From: CAYYFV01 sp965660075
GTDB taxonomy: Bacteria > Patescibacteriota > Gracilibacteria > UBA1369 > GCA-2718715
Direction of reading: 5' to 3'
Assembly: GCA_965660075.1 (NCBI GenBank)
Contig: CBFHYO010000028.1
Location: 1 to 28,530, forward strand
Length of the DNA stretch: 28,530 nt
The position numbers and the translations under genes were made by a program. The notes below the pieces were generated by a model, which was given only the letters and a program-made list of their open reading frames with translations, did not search any database and had not been told where the DNA came from. Positions 15,824-24,599 of this stretch are shown here, in pieces (position 1 is the stretch's first letter; every line of letters starts with the position of its first letter).

Positions 15824-17214
15824 TTATCAAGAAGTTCTTTTAATTGTCCTGAATAACGTTTAAAACTAACATCTAAATTATCTCTATTAATCACATCCGA
15901 ATTGAAAAATTCACTAGCAACAAAAGACATATTTTCAATTTGAGATTGCAGTTCAGGAACTTGTTGATTTAAAGAGCTTTCAGCATCTCTTAAGTTTCCG
16001 ACAAGAAGTCTCTGTTGTTCAGACAATTTATTTCCACTATCTAATAGAATACTCCAACTATCTTCCGAAATTTCACCTGCATTTTGCATGATATTTAAAA
16101 AAACTTCAGGAGTCATAACTCTTGTTGTCTTATATTGCTGAATACCCATCCAAAAGTTTTTAATACCTACAAGCAGACTACGAGTATCCTCTCGCATATT
16201 TGAAGACTCTTTTAAAGAATCTAAAGATTCAATAATAGAAGGTAAAACATCTATATTTTCTAAAGAAACTCCAGATACATCAAAGGTAGATAAGTATTCC
16301 GCATCTTCAACTGAGTTAAACAAATCAAAACCAGTAAGGTTACGATGATAAAAAGGATGAAAATATTTTCTTAAATTAAAATCATAATTTTTATTACCAA
16401 CTTTTAAATCAACTCTAAAATCTTGTAAAAAACTAGCACTAGCTCCACTAATTATAACATCACCAATGCTATTAAATTCCAAAGAAAAATCAGTAGATGT
16501 TGAATCTAAAATTAAAAGTCTAAAGTCTGAATATAAATCAGATTCTAAAAAAGTTTCAAAATTAAATCCCGAAGAAACAGCTTGAGTTAAAAAACCACAC
16601 TTAAGTAACTGATTATACAACTCAAACCCTAAACGTAGAGAAACGCTTTCCAAATTTGAATTTAGCTCTTCATGCATTGAATCTACATTAGTAAATAAAC
16701 GCATATTACGAGCACTTATAAACCTCTGATTTAAAGATTGATCAAAGGCAACCACATCAGACAATAATTGTAAACTAGCAAAACTAAGACCGTCTGACTC
16801 CTCTAAACTCTTATAACTCAAATAATAATCTCTTAGAACTTCCAAATCGCTTGTTAAGAAAGAAGCAAAAAAACTAGGCGCATCTAACGCACCTGATACA
16901 AATCTTTTCTCAACCTCTATTGCATTCGAATCATCATTTAAAGAATTTAAGTAAGTTCTATATTCCAAAACAATCAATAAGTAAGAACGGATTAACTCAC
17001 GAAACCTTTCTGTATCGAAACCTTCTAGGTTTGAAATCGCAGTATATCTTTGGACTTGTGTTAAACCTGGGGCAAACACAGACTCAAGCAATTCATTACC
17101 TGTTATTTCATCTAAAAAAGCTGTAACTTTAATTGAAGCGGATTCTATACCAGAATGAAACTCAGCAATGTTTTCATCTAAACTTTGAGAGTCTGAAAGC
17201 CTTTCTTTAGACAT
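15814..17214 (-). CDS. Hypothetical soluble helical protein (466 aa)
   Basis: No family is recognised. The protein is acidic and Ser/Leu/Asp-rich, has almost no Cys and no signal peptide or membrane helix. Much of it looks helical; residues ~385-450 (SGNKLSEQQRLLVGNLRDAE onwards, then QQVPELQSQIENM) could form a coiled coil. It is 29 bp downstream of the small membrane protein gene and has its own TATAAT promoter inside the end of that gene. Its composition resembles the giant 1828-residue protein and the PP2C C-terminal region, suggesting the same cell compartment or system, but no sequence identity is evident. It overlaps the converging YibE/F gene by 10 bp. Confidence 0.8.
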   Translation of the reverse strand: MSKERLSDSQSLDENIAEFHSGIESASIKVTAFLDEITGNELLESVFAPGLTQVQRYTAISNLEGFDTERFRELIRSYLLIVLEYRTYLNSLNDDSNAIEVEKRFVSGALDAPSFFASFLTSDLEVLRDYYLSYKSLEESDGLSFASLQLLSDVVAFDQSLNQRFISARNMRLFTNVDSMHEELNSNLESVSLRLGFELYNQLLKCGFLTQAVSSGFNFETFLESDLYSDFRLLILDSTSTDFSLEFNSIGDVIISGASASFLQDFRVDLKVGNKNYDFNLRKYFHPFYHRNLTGFDLFNSVEDAEYLSTFDVSGVSLENIDVLPSIIESLDSLKESSNMREDTRSLLVGIKNFWMGIQQYKTTRVMTPEVFLNIMQNAGEISEDSWSILLDSGNKLSEQQRLLVGNLRDAESSLNQQVPELQSQIENMSFVASEFFNSDVINRDNLDVSFKRYSGQLKELLDNHL

Positions 17215-17237
17215 ATTTAAATAATTAAAATCAATAT

Positions 17238-17266
17238 ATTATATCACAAAAACCTAATTTTAACAA
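17238..17266 (-). promoter_or_regulatory. Sigma70-type promoter of the 466-aa gene
   Basis: On the minus strand, TTGTTA (17266-17261), 17 nt, TATAAT (17243-17238). The -35 box and spacer lie in the last codons of the membrane-protein gene. Transcription would begin about 17 nt before the ATG at 17214. Confidence 0.75.
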
Positions 17267-17771
17267 ACCTGGACACAATAAAAAGCGCTCCTAAAACAAA
17301 TAAGTTCAATAAAAACACTGGAATTAAATGTATCATTTGCAATTTAAAAAACAAAAATACATTAGCAAAAATTAAAACTTTAAAGATTTCTTTAAAATTT
17401 AAATGTAATTTAAAACCTTTCCACAGAAAACTAACAGTGTTAGAAAGATTCACTTGTTTAAACAAAATCAAGTAACCTCCATACCCAACAGAAAACATAA
17501 AAAGCGTCCAAACATTAAACCAAATCCAAAATATAAAACCATCAAGTGTGAAAAGCGGCCAAGAAATTAAAAAATATAAAAAACTCCAAGGAATCAAAGA
17601 TTTCAAATTTAGATTTAAATCAATCTGATCTAAATAATCAAACAAAATTGCGTTCACCTTAACCAAATACAAAAATCCAAGATAATACAAAGGCCAGGTT
17701 ATTGGATCTAAAAAAGAAAAAAAACTTAAATAAATTAAATCAAAAACTAAAATAAAAAATTTACTCAACAT
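17244..17771 (-). CDS. Small polytopic membrane protein (175 aa)
   Basis: The sequence is almost entirely hydrophobic, rich in Phe, Leu, Ile and Trp, with about five predicted membrane helices. Only short basic loops (KGFKLHLNFKEIFK) break them. No conserved family motif is recognised. The ATG lies inside the last codons of the upstream metallo-hydrolase gene (11-bp overlap, TATGTTGAGTAA), so translation is probably coupled. This suggests the two proteins work together at the membrane. The stop codon is TGA; reading through would add only eight residues before TAA. Confidence 0.78.
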   Translation of the reverse strand: MLSKFFILVFDLIYLSFFSFLDPITWPLYYLGFLYLVKVNAILFDYLDQIDLNLNLKSLIPWSFLYFLISWPLFTLDGFIFWIWFNVWTLFMFSVGYGGYLILFKQVNLSNTVSFLWKGFKLHLNFKEIFKVLIFANVFLFFKLQMIHLIPVFLLNLFVLGALFIVSRFVKIRFL

Positions 17772-18729
17772 AAAATTCTTGGGCTACTCTTGGTAAAACA
17801 AAATTAAGAGATTGGTATTTTGCAGAAGCTTTATCAAAATCAATAAAGACTTGCTCATAGGAATTGGAAGCTAATTGAAAGGTTCCAAAGTGCATTCCTA
17901 CAGCGCTCAAAGCACCTAAATCTTGCATGGATTGAAAAGCTTCCAAAGGATTCATATGACTTTGTTTCATAAACCACCTAGGCTCGTAATCACCAACTGG
18001 AATCATTGCAAAATCAATACTATATTTTGATCCAATCTCCTTAAAGTGGTCTGAATAACCAGTGTCTCCAGCATGGTACAAAGTTTTCCCAAAACCCTTT
18101 ATCACAAAACTCCCCCACAAGGTATCGTTGTAATCAAATAAAGATCTTTTTGACCAATGAAAAGCCTTTTCGAAAAAAAACTCAACTCCATCCAAAACAA
18201 AAGAATCCCCCCAATTTAAAGCTTGAATTTTTATATTTTTATGTATTTTTTTTACTAAATATTTATCCACATCTAAACCCACTAAAAACTGAGGCTGAAA
18301 GGCTTTTTCTAAACTTCTTAAAGTACCTAAATCAAGGTGATCATAGTGATTGTGAGTAATCAAAACGTAATCAATTGGCGGCAAGTCACCCAAAGCAATT
18401 CCGGGTTTATGAATTCGTTTAGGACCAGTAAATTGTACCGGGTAGGCATATTCAGACCAGATGGGATCGATCAAAATATTAACAGCACCCAATTGAATCA
18501 AAAAAGTAGCATGATTAACATATGTAACTTTAACTTCGTTTTCTAATTGAGTTGGCTTAACCTGAGTAACATTCATAAAAGTTGGCCACTCACCTCTTTC
18601 AGATCGCATAAAACCAAGCAAATCTACAAAAGATTTTTGCTCAAAACCATCTATAGAATATTTAGGTTTATCAAAAAAACTAAATAATAAGATAAAAAGT
18701 AAAACCGATAATAAATAAATAATTTTCAT
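17761..18729 (-). CDS. NAPE-PLD-like MBL-fold hydrolase, membrane-anchored
   Basis: The 322-residue protein starts with a signal/anchor helix (KIIYLLSVLLFILLFSFF, 2-19) and continues with a metallo-beta-lactamase domain. Metal ligands seen are THNHYDH (125-131), HAGDTGYS (His221, Asp224), QSHMNP (His260) and MHFGTFQ (His282). The phrases GDYEPRWFMKQSHMNPLEA and TGPKRIHKPGI match the N-acylphosphatidylethanolamine phospholipase D-like branch of the family. Bacterial members are mostly of unknown substrate; a phospholipid-derived one on the outer face of the membrane is plausible. The start at 18729 is chosen because upstream in-frame codons run into the divergent gene and its promoter; ATG 18753 is the alternative. 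Confidence 0.85.
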   Translation of the reverse strand: MKIIYLLSVLLFILLFSFFDKPKYSIDGFEQKSFVDLLGFMRSERGEWPTFMNVTQVKPTQLENEVKVTYVNHATFLIQLGAVNILIDPIWSEYAYPVQFTGPKRIHKPGIALGDLPPIDYVLITHNHYDHLDLGTLRSLEKAFQPQFLVGLDVDKYLVKKIHKNIKIQALNWGDSFVLDGVEFFFEKAFHWSKRSLFDYNDTLWGSFVIKGFGKTLYHAGDTGYSDHFKEIGSKYSIDFAMIPVGDYEPRWFMKQSHMNPLEAFQSMQDLGALSAVGMHFGTFQLASNSYEQVFIDFDKASAKYQSLNFVLPRVAQEFYVE

Positions 18730-18765
18730 ACATAAATTATTATCTAAAACCATAAAAATAACAAC

Positions 18766-18795
18766 TTGACAAAAGTTAATTTTGAACAATATAAT
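18766..18795 (+). promoter_or_regulatory. Consensus sigma70-type promoter of the paralogue operon
   Basis: TTGACA (18766-18771), 18 nt, TATAAT (18790-18795), perfect in both hexamers. Transcription would start near 18802, about 10 nt before the GTG at 18813. The site lies in the divergent gap shared with the metallo-hydrolase gene. Confidence 0.88.
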
Positions 18796-18812
18796 GATAA
18801 AAAATACACAAA

Positions 18813-20774
18813 GTGAGTAAATTAGATTTCGTTTCAAACACCATCGAAATAAACAAACAAATAAACGATTTAAACTCTTGTTTAGATGTTCTTTTAAGTA
18901 CTTATCCAACAAGCGTACCATTTGTTTTAAATGCGTCCATGGATATAAGGCAAATTATAAATTTTTTCACAATCCAAGATGCATTATTACAAAAAGTAAA
19001 AGCATTAAAAATAGACTCACAATTACTAACAAGCCAACAAATAAACAGTCTAAGGATTCAAAGTTTTATAAAATTTTCGGGTAAAGATTTTTTTTACAAT
19101 TTAGATCTTTTCGTACTTAATAACATATCAAACACTCAGCAAATTGAAACAATTCTAGTAAATCTTCCATTGCAAGTAAAACACAGGCTACTTGATACAA
19201 TTCAAAAGCATTATTGCTATATTGTAAACAGTTTATTTACAGGATTGTTAATTTTAGATTTACAGTCATCAATAAATTCTCAAACTTACGAATTCAGCTT
19301 TAATCCAGTAAAACAAGTCACTGCAAATGGTATTTTTATAGACTACCAAAATGCAACACAATCCTCTATTCATTTAAAATATTACATTGATGTTTTAATG
19401 ACTGGAAAAAAAATAATGAATAACGATTTACAAAATCATCTATTTTTTTTAATGCAACATGTACCAAGTTTAATTGATATACATCAGAGACCTTTTTGTA
19501 ACTTACACAATTTAAACTCATTAAACACAGAAACTTTAGTCCAAGAAATAACCAAACAAATTCCTGGTTTTTTACATATTTTATTTAATAAAACACCCAA
19601 TGGATTTAATGATCTAAAACAAATAATAAAAATCACTTTTAATGAAAAAATTCTTAAAAACCAATTAATTTGGCAAGCAATTATTACGTCTCAGCTATCA
19701 TTCACCTCACTGACTACAGAGCACAAGAACCTGATTGTTCAATACTGTAACAAATCAAAGCTTAAAAAACACACTTATAGAATTTTTAACGTAATATTAT
19801 TACTCAGCTTAATACAAACTTCTCAAACTTACATCACAATAATTAAAGCCTTCTTAGAAAGCCAAAAAGCAACCAACTATGGTGCCGAAAAATTTGCCAA
19901 ATTATGCAAACAAATCTTACTCGCATCTCAACTAGAGACAGCAAATCAAGATATCGACTTAACATCACCAAACGAAATTATTAGGTCTCTTCAAGATGAA
20001 ATCATTCAAAAGGCCTTACAAACACTAGATTTAGAAGGAATTTCTCAAAGCCCAGCATTCAACGAAGAAAGCACAGTAAGTATAATTGAACCAATAAGTT
20101 ACCTCACCCAAGAAATACCAACAGAACACTTAAAAACAATTGTACTTGGACATGTACTAAACATTCCAATGGCAATTAAAATATATAAAACATCACAAAC
20201 AGTTAATACTGATCGAGAAACTATAAAACGTTTTTTAAACCCAATAACAATTGTACACTCACGAGACACAATAACTCAGACTACTTTTGATTTAGATCAA
20301 ATTATGCGCTGTGGTCATTATCCAGAATTAACTTGCTTAAATTATATTAACGGAAGTCAAAGAGAGGAACTAGTAGCCTTGGCATTGTTAAATGACAGAT
20401 TACTAATTCAATCTATTACAGATTCAAGAGTTACAGCACGTGCAATTTTAAGACTTTTACAATCCAAATCAGACTTTTCCAAACATGGTATATTAATTGA
20501 TAACATGTATGGAAATATTGAGGGACTCCGAAACATATTAGATCTGGCTTGGCAAAAATCAGTCAGGGACAATTTTCAATTATTAATACCCCACAATACC
20601 AATAGAACGCAAACAACTGCAAAAATATCCAATCTTCTATTAGATATAACAACCTTCAGAAGTACACAAGATTATAATATAGAAGTATCACAGCAATTTA
20701 GCTCTAATCAAAGCGATAACACTAGCAGTACCTTAATAGAAATTATAAACAAAACAGGATTGACAAAAACATAA
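18813..20774 (+). CDS. Hypothetical protein, first of two tandem paralogues (653 aa)
   Basis: No named family is recognised. The protein looks soluble and largely helical. Two segments are conserved with the next gene. One is NYGAEKFAKLCKQIL (about 354-369). The other is a C-terminal domain (about 498-590) with G..PELTCLNYINGSQREE, ALLNDRLL, ARAILRL, ILIDNMYG and a closing LLIP. In the second domain a Cys, a strand-like ALLNDR, an Arg-Ala strand and an acidic IDN.YG motif are the fixed points, so it is probably a compact alpha/beta domain. The start is GTG; a consensus promoter sits just upstream. The last ~45 residues are Thr/Ser-rich. With its paralogue it forms a two-gene operon. Confidence 0.85.
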   Translation: MSKLDFVSNTIEINKQINDLNSCLDVLLSTYPTSVPFVLNASMDIRQIINFFTIQDALLQKVKALKIDSQLLTSQQINSLRIQSFIKFSGKDFFYNLDLFVLNNISNTQQIETILVNLPLQVKHRLLDTIQKHYCYIVNSLFTGLLILDLQSSINSQTYEFSFNPVKQVTANGIFIDYQNATQSSIHLKYYIDVLMTGKKIMNNDLQNHLFFLMQHVPSLIDIHQRPFCNLHNLNSLNTETLVQEITKQIPGFLHILFNKTPNGFNDLKQIIKITFNEKILKNQLIWQAIITSQLSFTSLTTEHKNLIVQYCNKSKLKKHTYRIFNVILLLSLIQTSQTYITIIKAFLESQKATNYGAEKFAKLCKQILLASQLETANQDIDLTSPNEIIRSLQDEIIQKALQTLDLEGISQSPAFNEESTVSIIEPISYLTQEIPTEHLKTIVLGHVLNIPMAIKIYKTSQTVNTDRETIKRFLNPITIVHSRDTITQTTFDLDQIMRCGHYPELTCLNYINGSQREELVALALLNDRLLIQSITDSRVTARAILRLLQSKSDFSKHGILIDNMYGNIEGLRNILDLAWQKSVRDNFQLLIPHNTNRTQTTAKISNLLLDITTFRSTQDYNIEVSQQFSSNQSDNTSSTLIEIINKTGLTKT

Positions 20775-20813
20775 AAAACACTAGTATGTTTGTCCTTATA
20801 CAAATTTCTAAAT

Positions 20814-22844
20814 ATGAATTTAAAAGAAATCGAGCAAACTCAAGAATCAAAGCACTCGCAGCTAGATCAAAATATGCAAGTCATTATTCACGAAGATCCA
20901 AATAATACTTTAAACATATCGGAGGTTTTTGAAAAGTATCCACAAAACACTCTCGATTTAGACCAAAATACAACTACAGAGCAAATAAGTAAATTTGTAA
21001 ATTTACTAAAAGAAATTTCCTTTAAATTAAACCTTTATAACTCTAGTGACAGTTTAGAAGCACTTATGCATACAATGGAAATCATTAAAGAATATGATTT
21101 AGAACAGTTTTTATATGCTAATCACAATTTACGAAACACTTTCAAACCAAACTGGTCTATGTTACTCGACCCAAATGTAATAGCAGAAAGTGTCTTTGAT
21201 GCTTATTTAGAACAAATTAACAAGTTACAATTAATAGAGTTAGCTGAATTTTTACAATACATGGTTATAGAATCACCCTATGCAGCCAAAATAATAATAC
21301 ATCTTCAAAAACACGAAAGAAACTTAGGATCAATCACAAAATACAACCCCTTGCTTGGAAAATTAAAAGACAAATGGATTATTGATAATGAACTAATTTT
21401 TCAAAATCAAAAAACAACAAATTTATTTTTAAATCTACACTACGGAGGAACTGAATTTCTTAATCCTCTTCCTTCAAGATTAATTGAAAATCTGCACGAA
21501 ACATCTCCAGAAAAAAAAGATTCAAACAAAGAAGAAACAACAAATACCCAACCGGAAATCTTATTTCAAATTGCCTCAATAAACAGAAAACTAATCAAAG
21601 AAATTCTTGAAGGAAAACAAAACACAAGGGTAAAACTAAGAGAAAACCTGATCAAAAATATACATTTTATTTTAGAATCGAAGAAAGAGTTTCTTAAAAC
21701 AATTGAGTTTTTATTAAACAATTCTAGTTTTAGCGACTCAATAAAAGAAAAAATCATAAACTTATCTAGCCAGAAAAAAGTACTAGATTACAAAGACAGA
21801 ATGCGAAATGTAATTTACGCATTACTACAACCAACAATTGAGCCAATAATTTATGAGTTTGTAGAAAAACAACAAGTAAATAATCGAGGGGCGGCACGAT
21901 TTAGTAAAATATGCCAAAGAGCATTAACAATTACTAATATTCATTTTTTAAATAAAAAAGACACACTTGAAAAAGTGGCTAAAGTGTTAGAAAAAGAAAA
22001 AAGCCCAGTTGATTATTTAAACAAACTCGAACAAGTTTTATTAAGAGCATTAATCAAACAAAACAATTTAACAATTGATCCAAAAGCATTAGATGCTAAA
22101 CAAAAAGACAAATTACAAAGCATTTTGTTAAAGTTATCCCATATGCAAGCAGTAATAAACCGGTCACAATTACATTTCGAAGTAGAAGACTTAATATATG
22201 GATCATTACTAGATAAGGAATTGGAATCAAAAATTATTGCATCAGACTCTACATTACACCTGAGAATCAACACAATAGAGAGATTCATTCAAAACACTAG
22301 CCTACATACACCCCATGGAGTTTCTGAAGAAACTAACGATTTTAATCAAATATTATCGATGGGAATAGTACCAGAAATAACTTGCTTGTCATATATCAAT
22401 GGGGTCCACAAAAGAGAAACACTTGGATTTGCATTATTAAATGATAGAAAGTTAGTGCAGTTTAAACAAAATGATAAAATTTATTCTCGAGCTAGCTTTA
22501 AAATACTAGAACCAAAAGACCCAGATACCAATCATGCAATTTTTATTGATAATTTTTATGGAAGGGAGCAAGATTTAGAACACATAATATTACACGCATT
22601 TTACAAAGCAAAAGAACTTGGCTTAGAATTGTGTATTCCAATTACGCACTTTAGAAAAGAAAAGGCCGATATGTTTCAAAAGAGTCTTGATCTATTTACA
22701 TCACATAAAAAAACGACGTCATATAAAAAAGAGAATCAGAATCATCTTCAAATGAATTATTCTGACACTCTTTCTCACAAAATGGTTATAATAGATGGAG
22801 ATGTAAAACTATCTTCTTCTACGTTTATCTCTGCCACCAGATGA
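20814..22844 (+). CDS. Hypothetical protein, second of two tandem paralogues (676 aa)
   Basis: This is a paralogue of the preceding gene. NNRGAARFSKICQRAL lies at residues ~356-371, almost the same position as its counterpart. The C-terminal domain (about 516-610) contains G.VPEITCLSYINGVHKRE, FALLNDRKL, YSRASFKIL, AIFIDNFYG and LCIPI. The N-terminal half is Lys/Glu/Asn-rich and helical, without membrane segments. The ATG at 20814 is preferred to the in-frame TTG at 20790; the gap to the first gene is then 39 nt. The TGA stop overlaps the end of the converging helicase gene by 36 bp. Function unknown; two divergent copies in one operon suggest a hetero-oligomer or two related targets. Confidence 0.85.
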   Translation: MNLKEIEQTQESKHSQLDQNMQVIIHEDPNNTLNISEVFEKYPQNTLDLDQNTTTEQISKFVNLLKEISFKLNLYNSSDSLEALMHTMEIIKEYDLEQFLYANHNLRNTFKPNWSMLLDPNVIAESVFDAYLEQINKLQLIELAEFLQYMVIESPYAAKIIIHLQKHERNLGSITKYNPLLGKLKDKWIIDNELIFQNQKTTNLFLNLHYGGTEFLNPLPSRLIENLHETSPEKKDSNKEETTNTQPEILFQIASINRKLIKEILEGKQNTRVKLRENLIKNIHFILESKKEFLKTIEFLLNNSSFSDSIKEKIINLSSQKKVLDYKDRMRNVIYALLQPTIEPIIYEFVEKQQVNNRGAARFSKICQRALTITNIHFLNKKDTLEKVAKVLEKEKSPVDYLNKLEQVLLRALIKQNNLTIDPKALDAKQKDKLQSILLKLSHMQAVINRSQLHFEVEDLIYGSLLDKELESKIIASDSTLHLRINTIERFIQNTSLHTPHGVSEETNDFNQILSMGIVPEITCLSYINGVHKRETLGFALLNDRKLVQFKQNDKIYSRASFKILEPKDPDTNHAIFIDNFYGREQDLEHIILHAFYKAKELGLELCIPITHFRKEKADMFQKSLDLFTSHKKTTSYKKENQNHLQMNYSDTLSHKMVIIDGDVKLSSSTFISATR

Positions 22845-24368
22845 TCTCTCATCTCTAGATCTTCTTCCGCCAGATCTATCACCTCGGTATCCTCCTCGAG
22901 AACCACCACCAGATCTATCTCCTCGGTATCCTCCTCGAGAACCACCGCCGGATCTATTACCACGATATCCTCCTCGAGAACCTCCTCTTCGTGATCTGCC
23001 TCGACCACCAGAACGAGAATCAGATTCTACAAAGTTAACATCGAACTTAGCTACTTTTTGCATTTTTTTAGAATTATGCAAAATATCATCTAAATCTGCA
23101 TAAGCTTTTTTTAGTAAGTTTGCTACTAATTCTATTGGATCATTGTCGCACATTAGTTCATTAGCCATTTGTTCGTAAAAAACATGCAAATTATCTTCTG
23201 TATTGGCAAGCTCCACAGCAATTTTGTTGGCATACATGTGTTTTAACTCATCGATACCTGGAGTTTCCATTCTTTCTAAATTGATTTTTGTTTGTCTGAT
23301 AATAGAACGTAACAATCCAAATTCACGAGGTGTAACTAAACTAATAGCAATACCAGAGTTACCAGCACGTCCAGTTCTACCAATTCTATGAACATAACTC
23401 TCAGAATCCTCTGGAATATGGTAATTAATCACATGAGAAACATTTTGTACATCGATTCCACGCGCAGCCACATCTGTAGCAATCAAAATATTAATATCGC
23501 GAGATCTAAATCTTTGCAATACACGCTCACGTTTATTTTGCAAAATATCACCATGAATACAATCTGCAAAGTATCCACGTAAGTTTAATTTTTCTTTTAA
23601 CTCATCTACTTCACGTTTTGTACGACAGAATACAAAACCATAAAAATCAGCTTCTAAGTCTATAAAACGACAAAGTGCTTCGAATTTTTGAGATTCATTA
23701 ACCTCTAAATAAAGTTGTTTTGTAAGATCAGTAGTAATAAATTTAGCCTCTACCTCTACCATATCGTAACTTGGCATGTGTTTATCGATAAGAGCGACCA
23801 TTTTCTTTTTCATTGTTGCAGAGAACAAAAACACACGTTTGTTATCTGGAGCATGTGATAAAATTGCATCTACATCATCCACAAAACCCATATTTAGCAT
23901 TTCATCAGCTTCGTCTAAAACTACATAGTCTACAGTAGATAAATCTAATTTTTCGTTATTAAGATGGTCAATCAAACGACCAGGAGTACCAACAATTACT
24001 TGGTCACCATTTCTAAAGTGCTTTATTTGCACTGAATAACTTTGTCCACCATAAACTGAAGACACTTGAATCCCCATGTGGCGAGCAAAGCTGTTTAACT
24101 CTTCTGTTACTTGAATAGCCAACTCACGTGTAGGTACTACAACTAGAGCTTGAATTTGTTTTCGAGACGAATCAATCATTTCCAAAATTGGCAAACCAAA
24201 AGCAGCTGTCTTACCAGTACCAGTTTGTGCTTTACCAACAACGTGATTATCGTTATTTAAAATAAGAGGAATCGCCTTCTCTTGTATTTCCGAAGGTTGT
24301 TCAAATCCCTTAGCTTCGATGGCACGAAGCAAATTTGGATTCAAATTAAAATCTTTAAATGAAGTCAT
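22809..24368 (-). CDS. deaD: DEAD-box ATP-dependent RNA helicase with RGG-repeat tail (CsdA/DeaD-like)
   Basis: The 519 residues carry all helicase motifs in order: Q motif GFEQPSEIQ (21-29), AQTGTGKT (47-54), PTRELA (79-84), TPGR (128-131), DEAD (152-155), SAT (183-185), then FCRTKREV, ATDVAARGIDV and HRIGRTGRAG. A linker follows, then a C-terminal tail of about 65 residues made of Arg-Gly-Gly repeats that bind RNA nonspecifically. Bacterial relatives remodel RNA at low temperature, in ribosome assembly and in mRNA decay. The gene has a strong promoter and a structured leader, consistent with cold or self-regulation. The tail ends in four Arg and overlaps the converging unknown gene by 36 bp. 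The exact subtype (CsdA, RhlE) is uncertain. Confidence 0.93.
   Translation of the reverse strand: MTSFKDFNLNPNLLRAIEAKGFEQPSEIQEKAIPLILNNDNHVVGKAQTGTGKTAAFGLPILEMIDSSRKQIQALVVVPTRELAIQVTEELNSFARHMGIQVSSVYGGQSYSVQIKHFRNGDQVIVGTPGRLIDHLNNEKLDLSTVDYVVLDEADEMLNMGFVDDVDAILSHAPDNKRVFLFSATMKKKMVALIDKHMPSYDMVEVEAKFITTDLTKQLYLEVNESQKFEALCRFIDLEADFYGFVFCRTKREVDELKEKLNLRGYFADCIHGDILQNKRERVLQRFRSRDINILIATDVAARGIDVQNVSHVINYHIPEDSESYVHRIGRTGRAGNSGIAISLVTPREFGLLRSIIRQTKINLERMETPGIDELKHMYANKIAVELANTEDNLHVFYEQMANELMCDNDPIELVANLLKKAYADLDDILHNSKKMQKVAKFDVNFVESDSRSGGRGRSRRGGSRGGYRGNRSGGGSRGGYRGDRSGGGSRGGYRGDRSGGRRSRDERSSGGRDKRRRR
22863..22979 (-). repeat. Tandem repeat, 3 x 39 bp, in the helicase tail
   Basis: Three units of 39 bp encode SRGGYRGNRSGGG, SRGGYRGDRSGGG and SRGGYRGDRSGGR. 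The second and third DNA units are nearly identical, which points to recent duplication or ongoing homogenisation. Confidence 0.92.
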
Positions 24369-24371
24369 TTA

Positions 24372-24427
24372 CATTAGGTTAGGGTCCCTAATGCTTAAAA
24401 GCTACATTAAAAACCTATTTTTTAATG
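24372..24427 (-). promoter_or_regulatory. Structured 5' leader of the helicase gene
   Basis: Two hairpins fill the ~58-nt leader. CATTAAAAA (24405-24413) pairs with TTTTTAATG (24419-24427) right at the predicted transcription start. CATTAGG (24372-24378) pairs with CCTAATG (24387-24393) just before the start codon. Inside the second, TTAGGG-T-CCCTAA (24379-24391) is an alternative inverted repeat. A 9-bp stem at the 5' end may protect the mRNA or respond to temperature; this is inference. Confidence 0.5.
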
Positions 24428-24432
24428 ATCAG

Positions 24433-24461
24433 ATTCTAAAACCCCAACTCGATTTTGTCAA
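24433..24461 (-). promoter_or_regulatory. Sigma70-type promoter of the helicase gene
   Basis: On the minus strand, TTGACA (24461-24456), 17 nt, TAGAAT (24438-24433). Transcription would start near 24426, leaving a leader of about 58 nt, the longest in the window apart from the aspS leader. Confidence 0.85.
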
Positions 24462-24479
24462 GAGAAAATAAAACAACAA

Positions 24480-24512
24480 AAATCTTATATTTTGTTTATT
24501 TAATCAAGATTT
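24480..24512 (-). terminator. Possible terminator after the small rhodanese gene
   Basis: AAATCTT (minus strand, 24512-24506) can pair with AAGATTT (24486-24480) around a 19-nt loop, followed by T-rich sequence. It is AT-rich and has a large loop, so it is weak evidence. Confidence 0.35.
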
Positions 24513-24599
24513 CACAATCTAAGCATCTCACAGTTCTTTATAAGTGCTAGCAGCACCCAAACAGAAGTAAATTTCAACCCTTAGAAGAATTCTATTTCA

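Noticed and set aside
18729..18921. N-terminal extension of the NAPE-PLD-like gene to 18921
   Set aside because: It would overlap the divergent gene and its consensus promoter; the extension looks like the antisense of that gene and the natural signal segment begins at 18729.
14810..22844. TGA recoded as Gly or Trp
   Set aside because: TGA is the stop of three genes at sensible places and is absent inside the intact conserved genes (AspRS, helicase, flavoprotein), so the standard bacterial code fits.
22775..23008. 77-codon minus-strand ORF of Glu/Asp/Val repeats
   Set aside because: It is another frame of the 39-bp RGG repeats in the helicase tail.
24544..24556. GTGCT-AGC-AGCAC hairpin after the small rhodanese gene
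   Set aside because: The stem is only 5 bp and has no T tract, so it is not a credible terminator.
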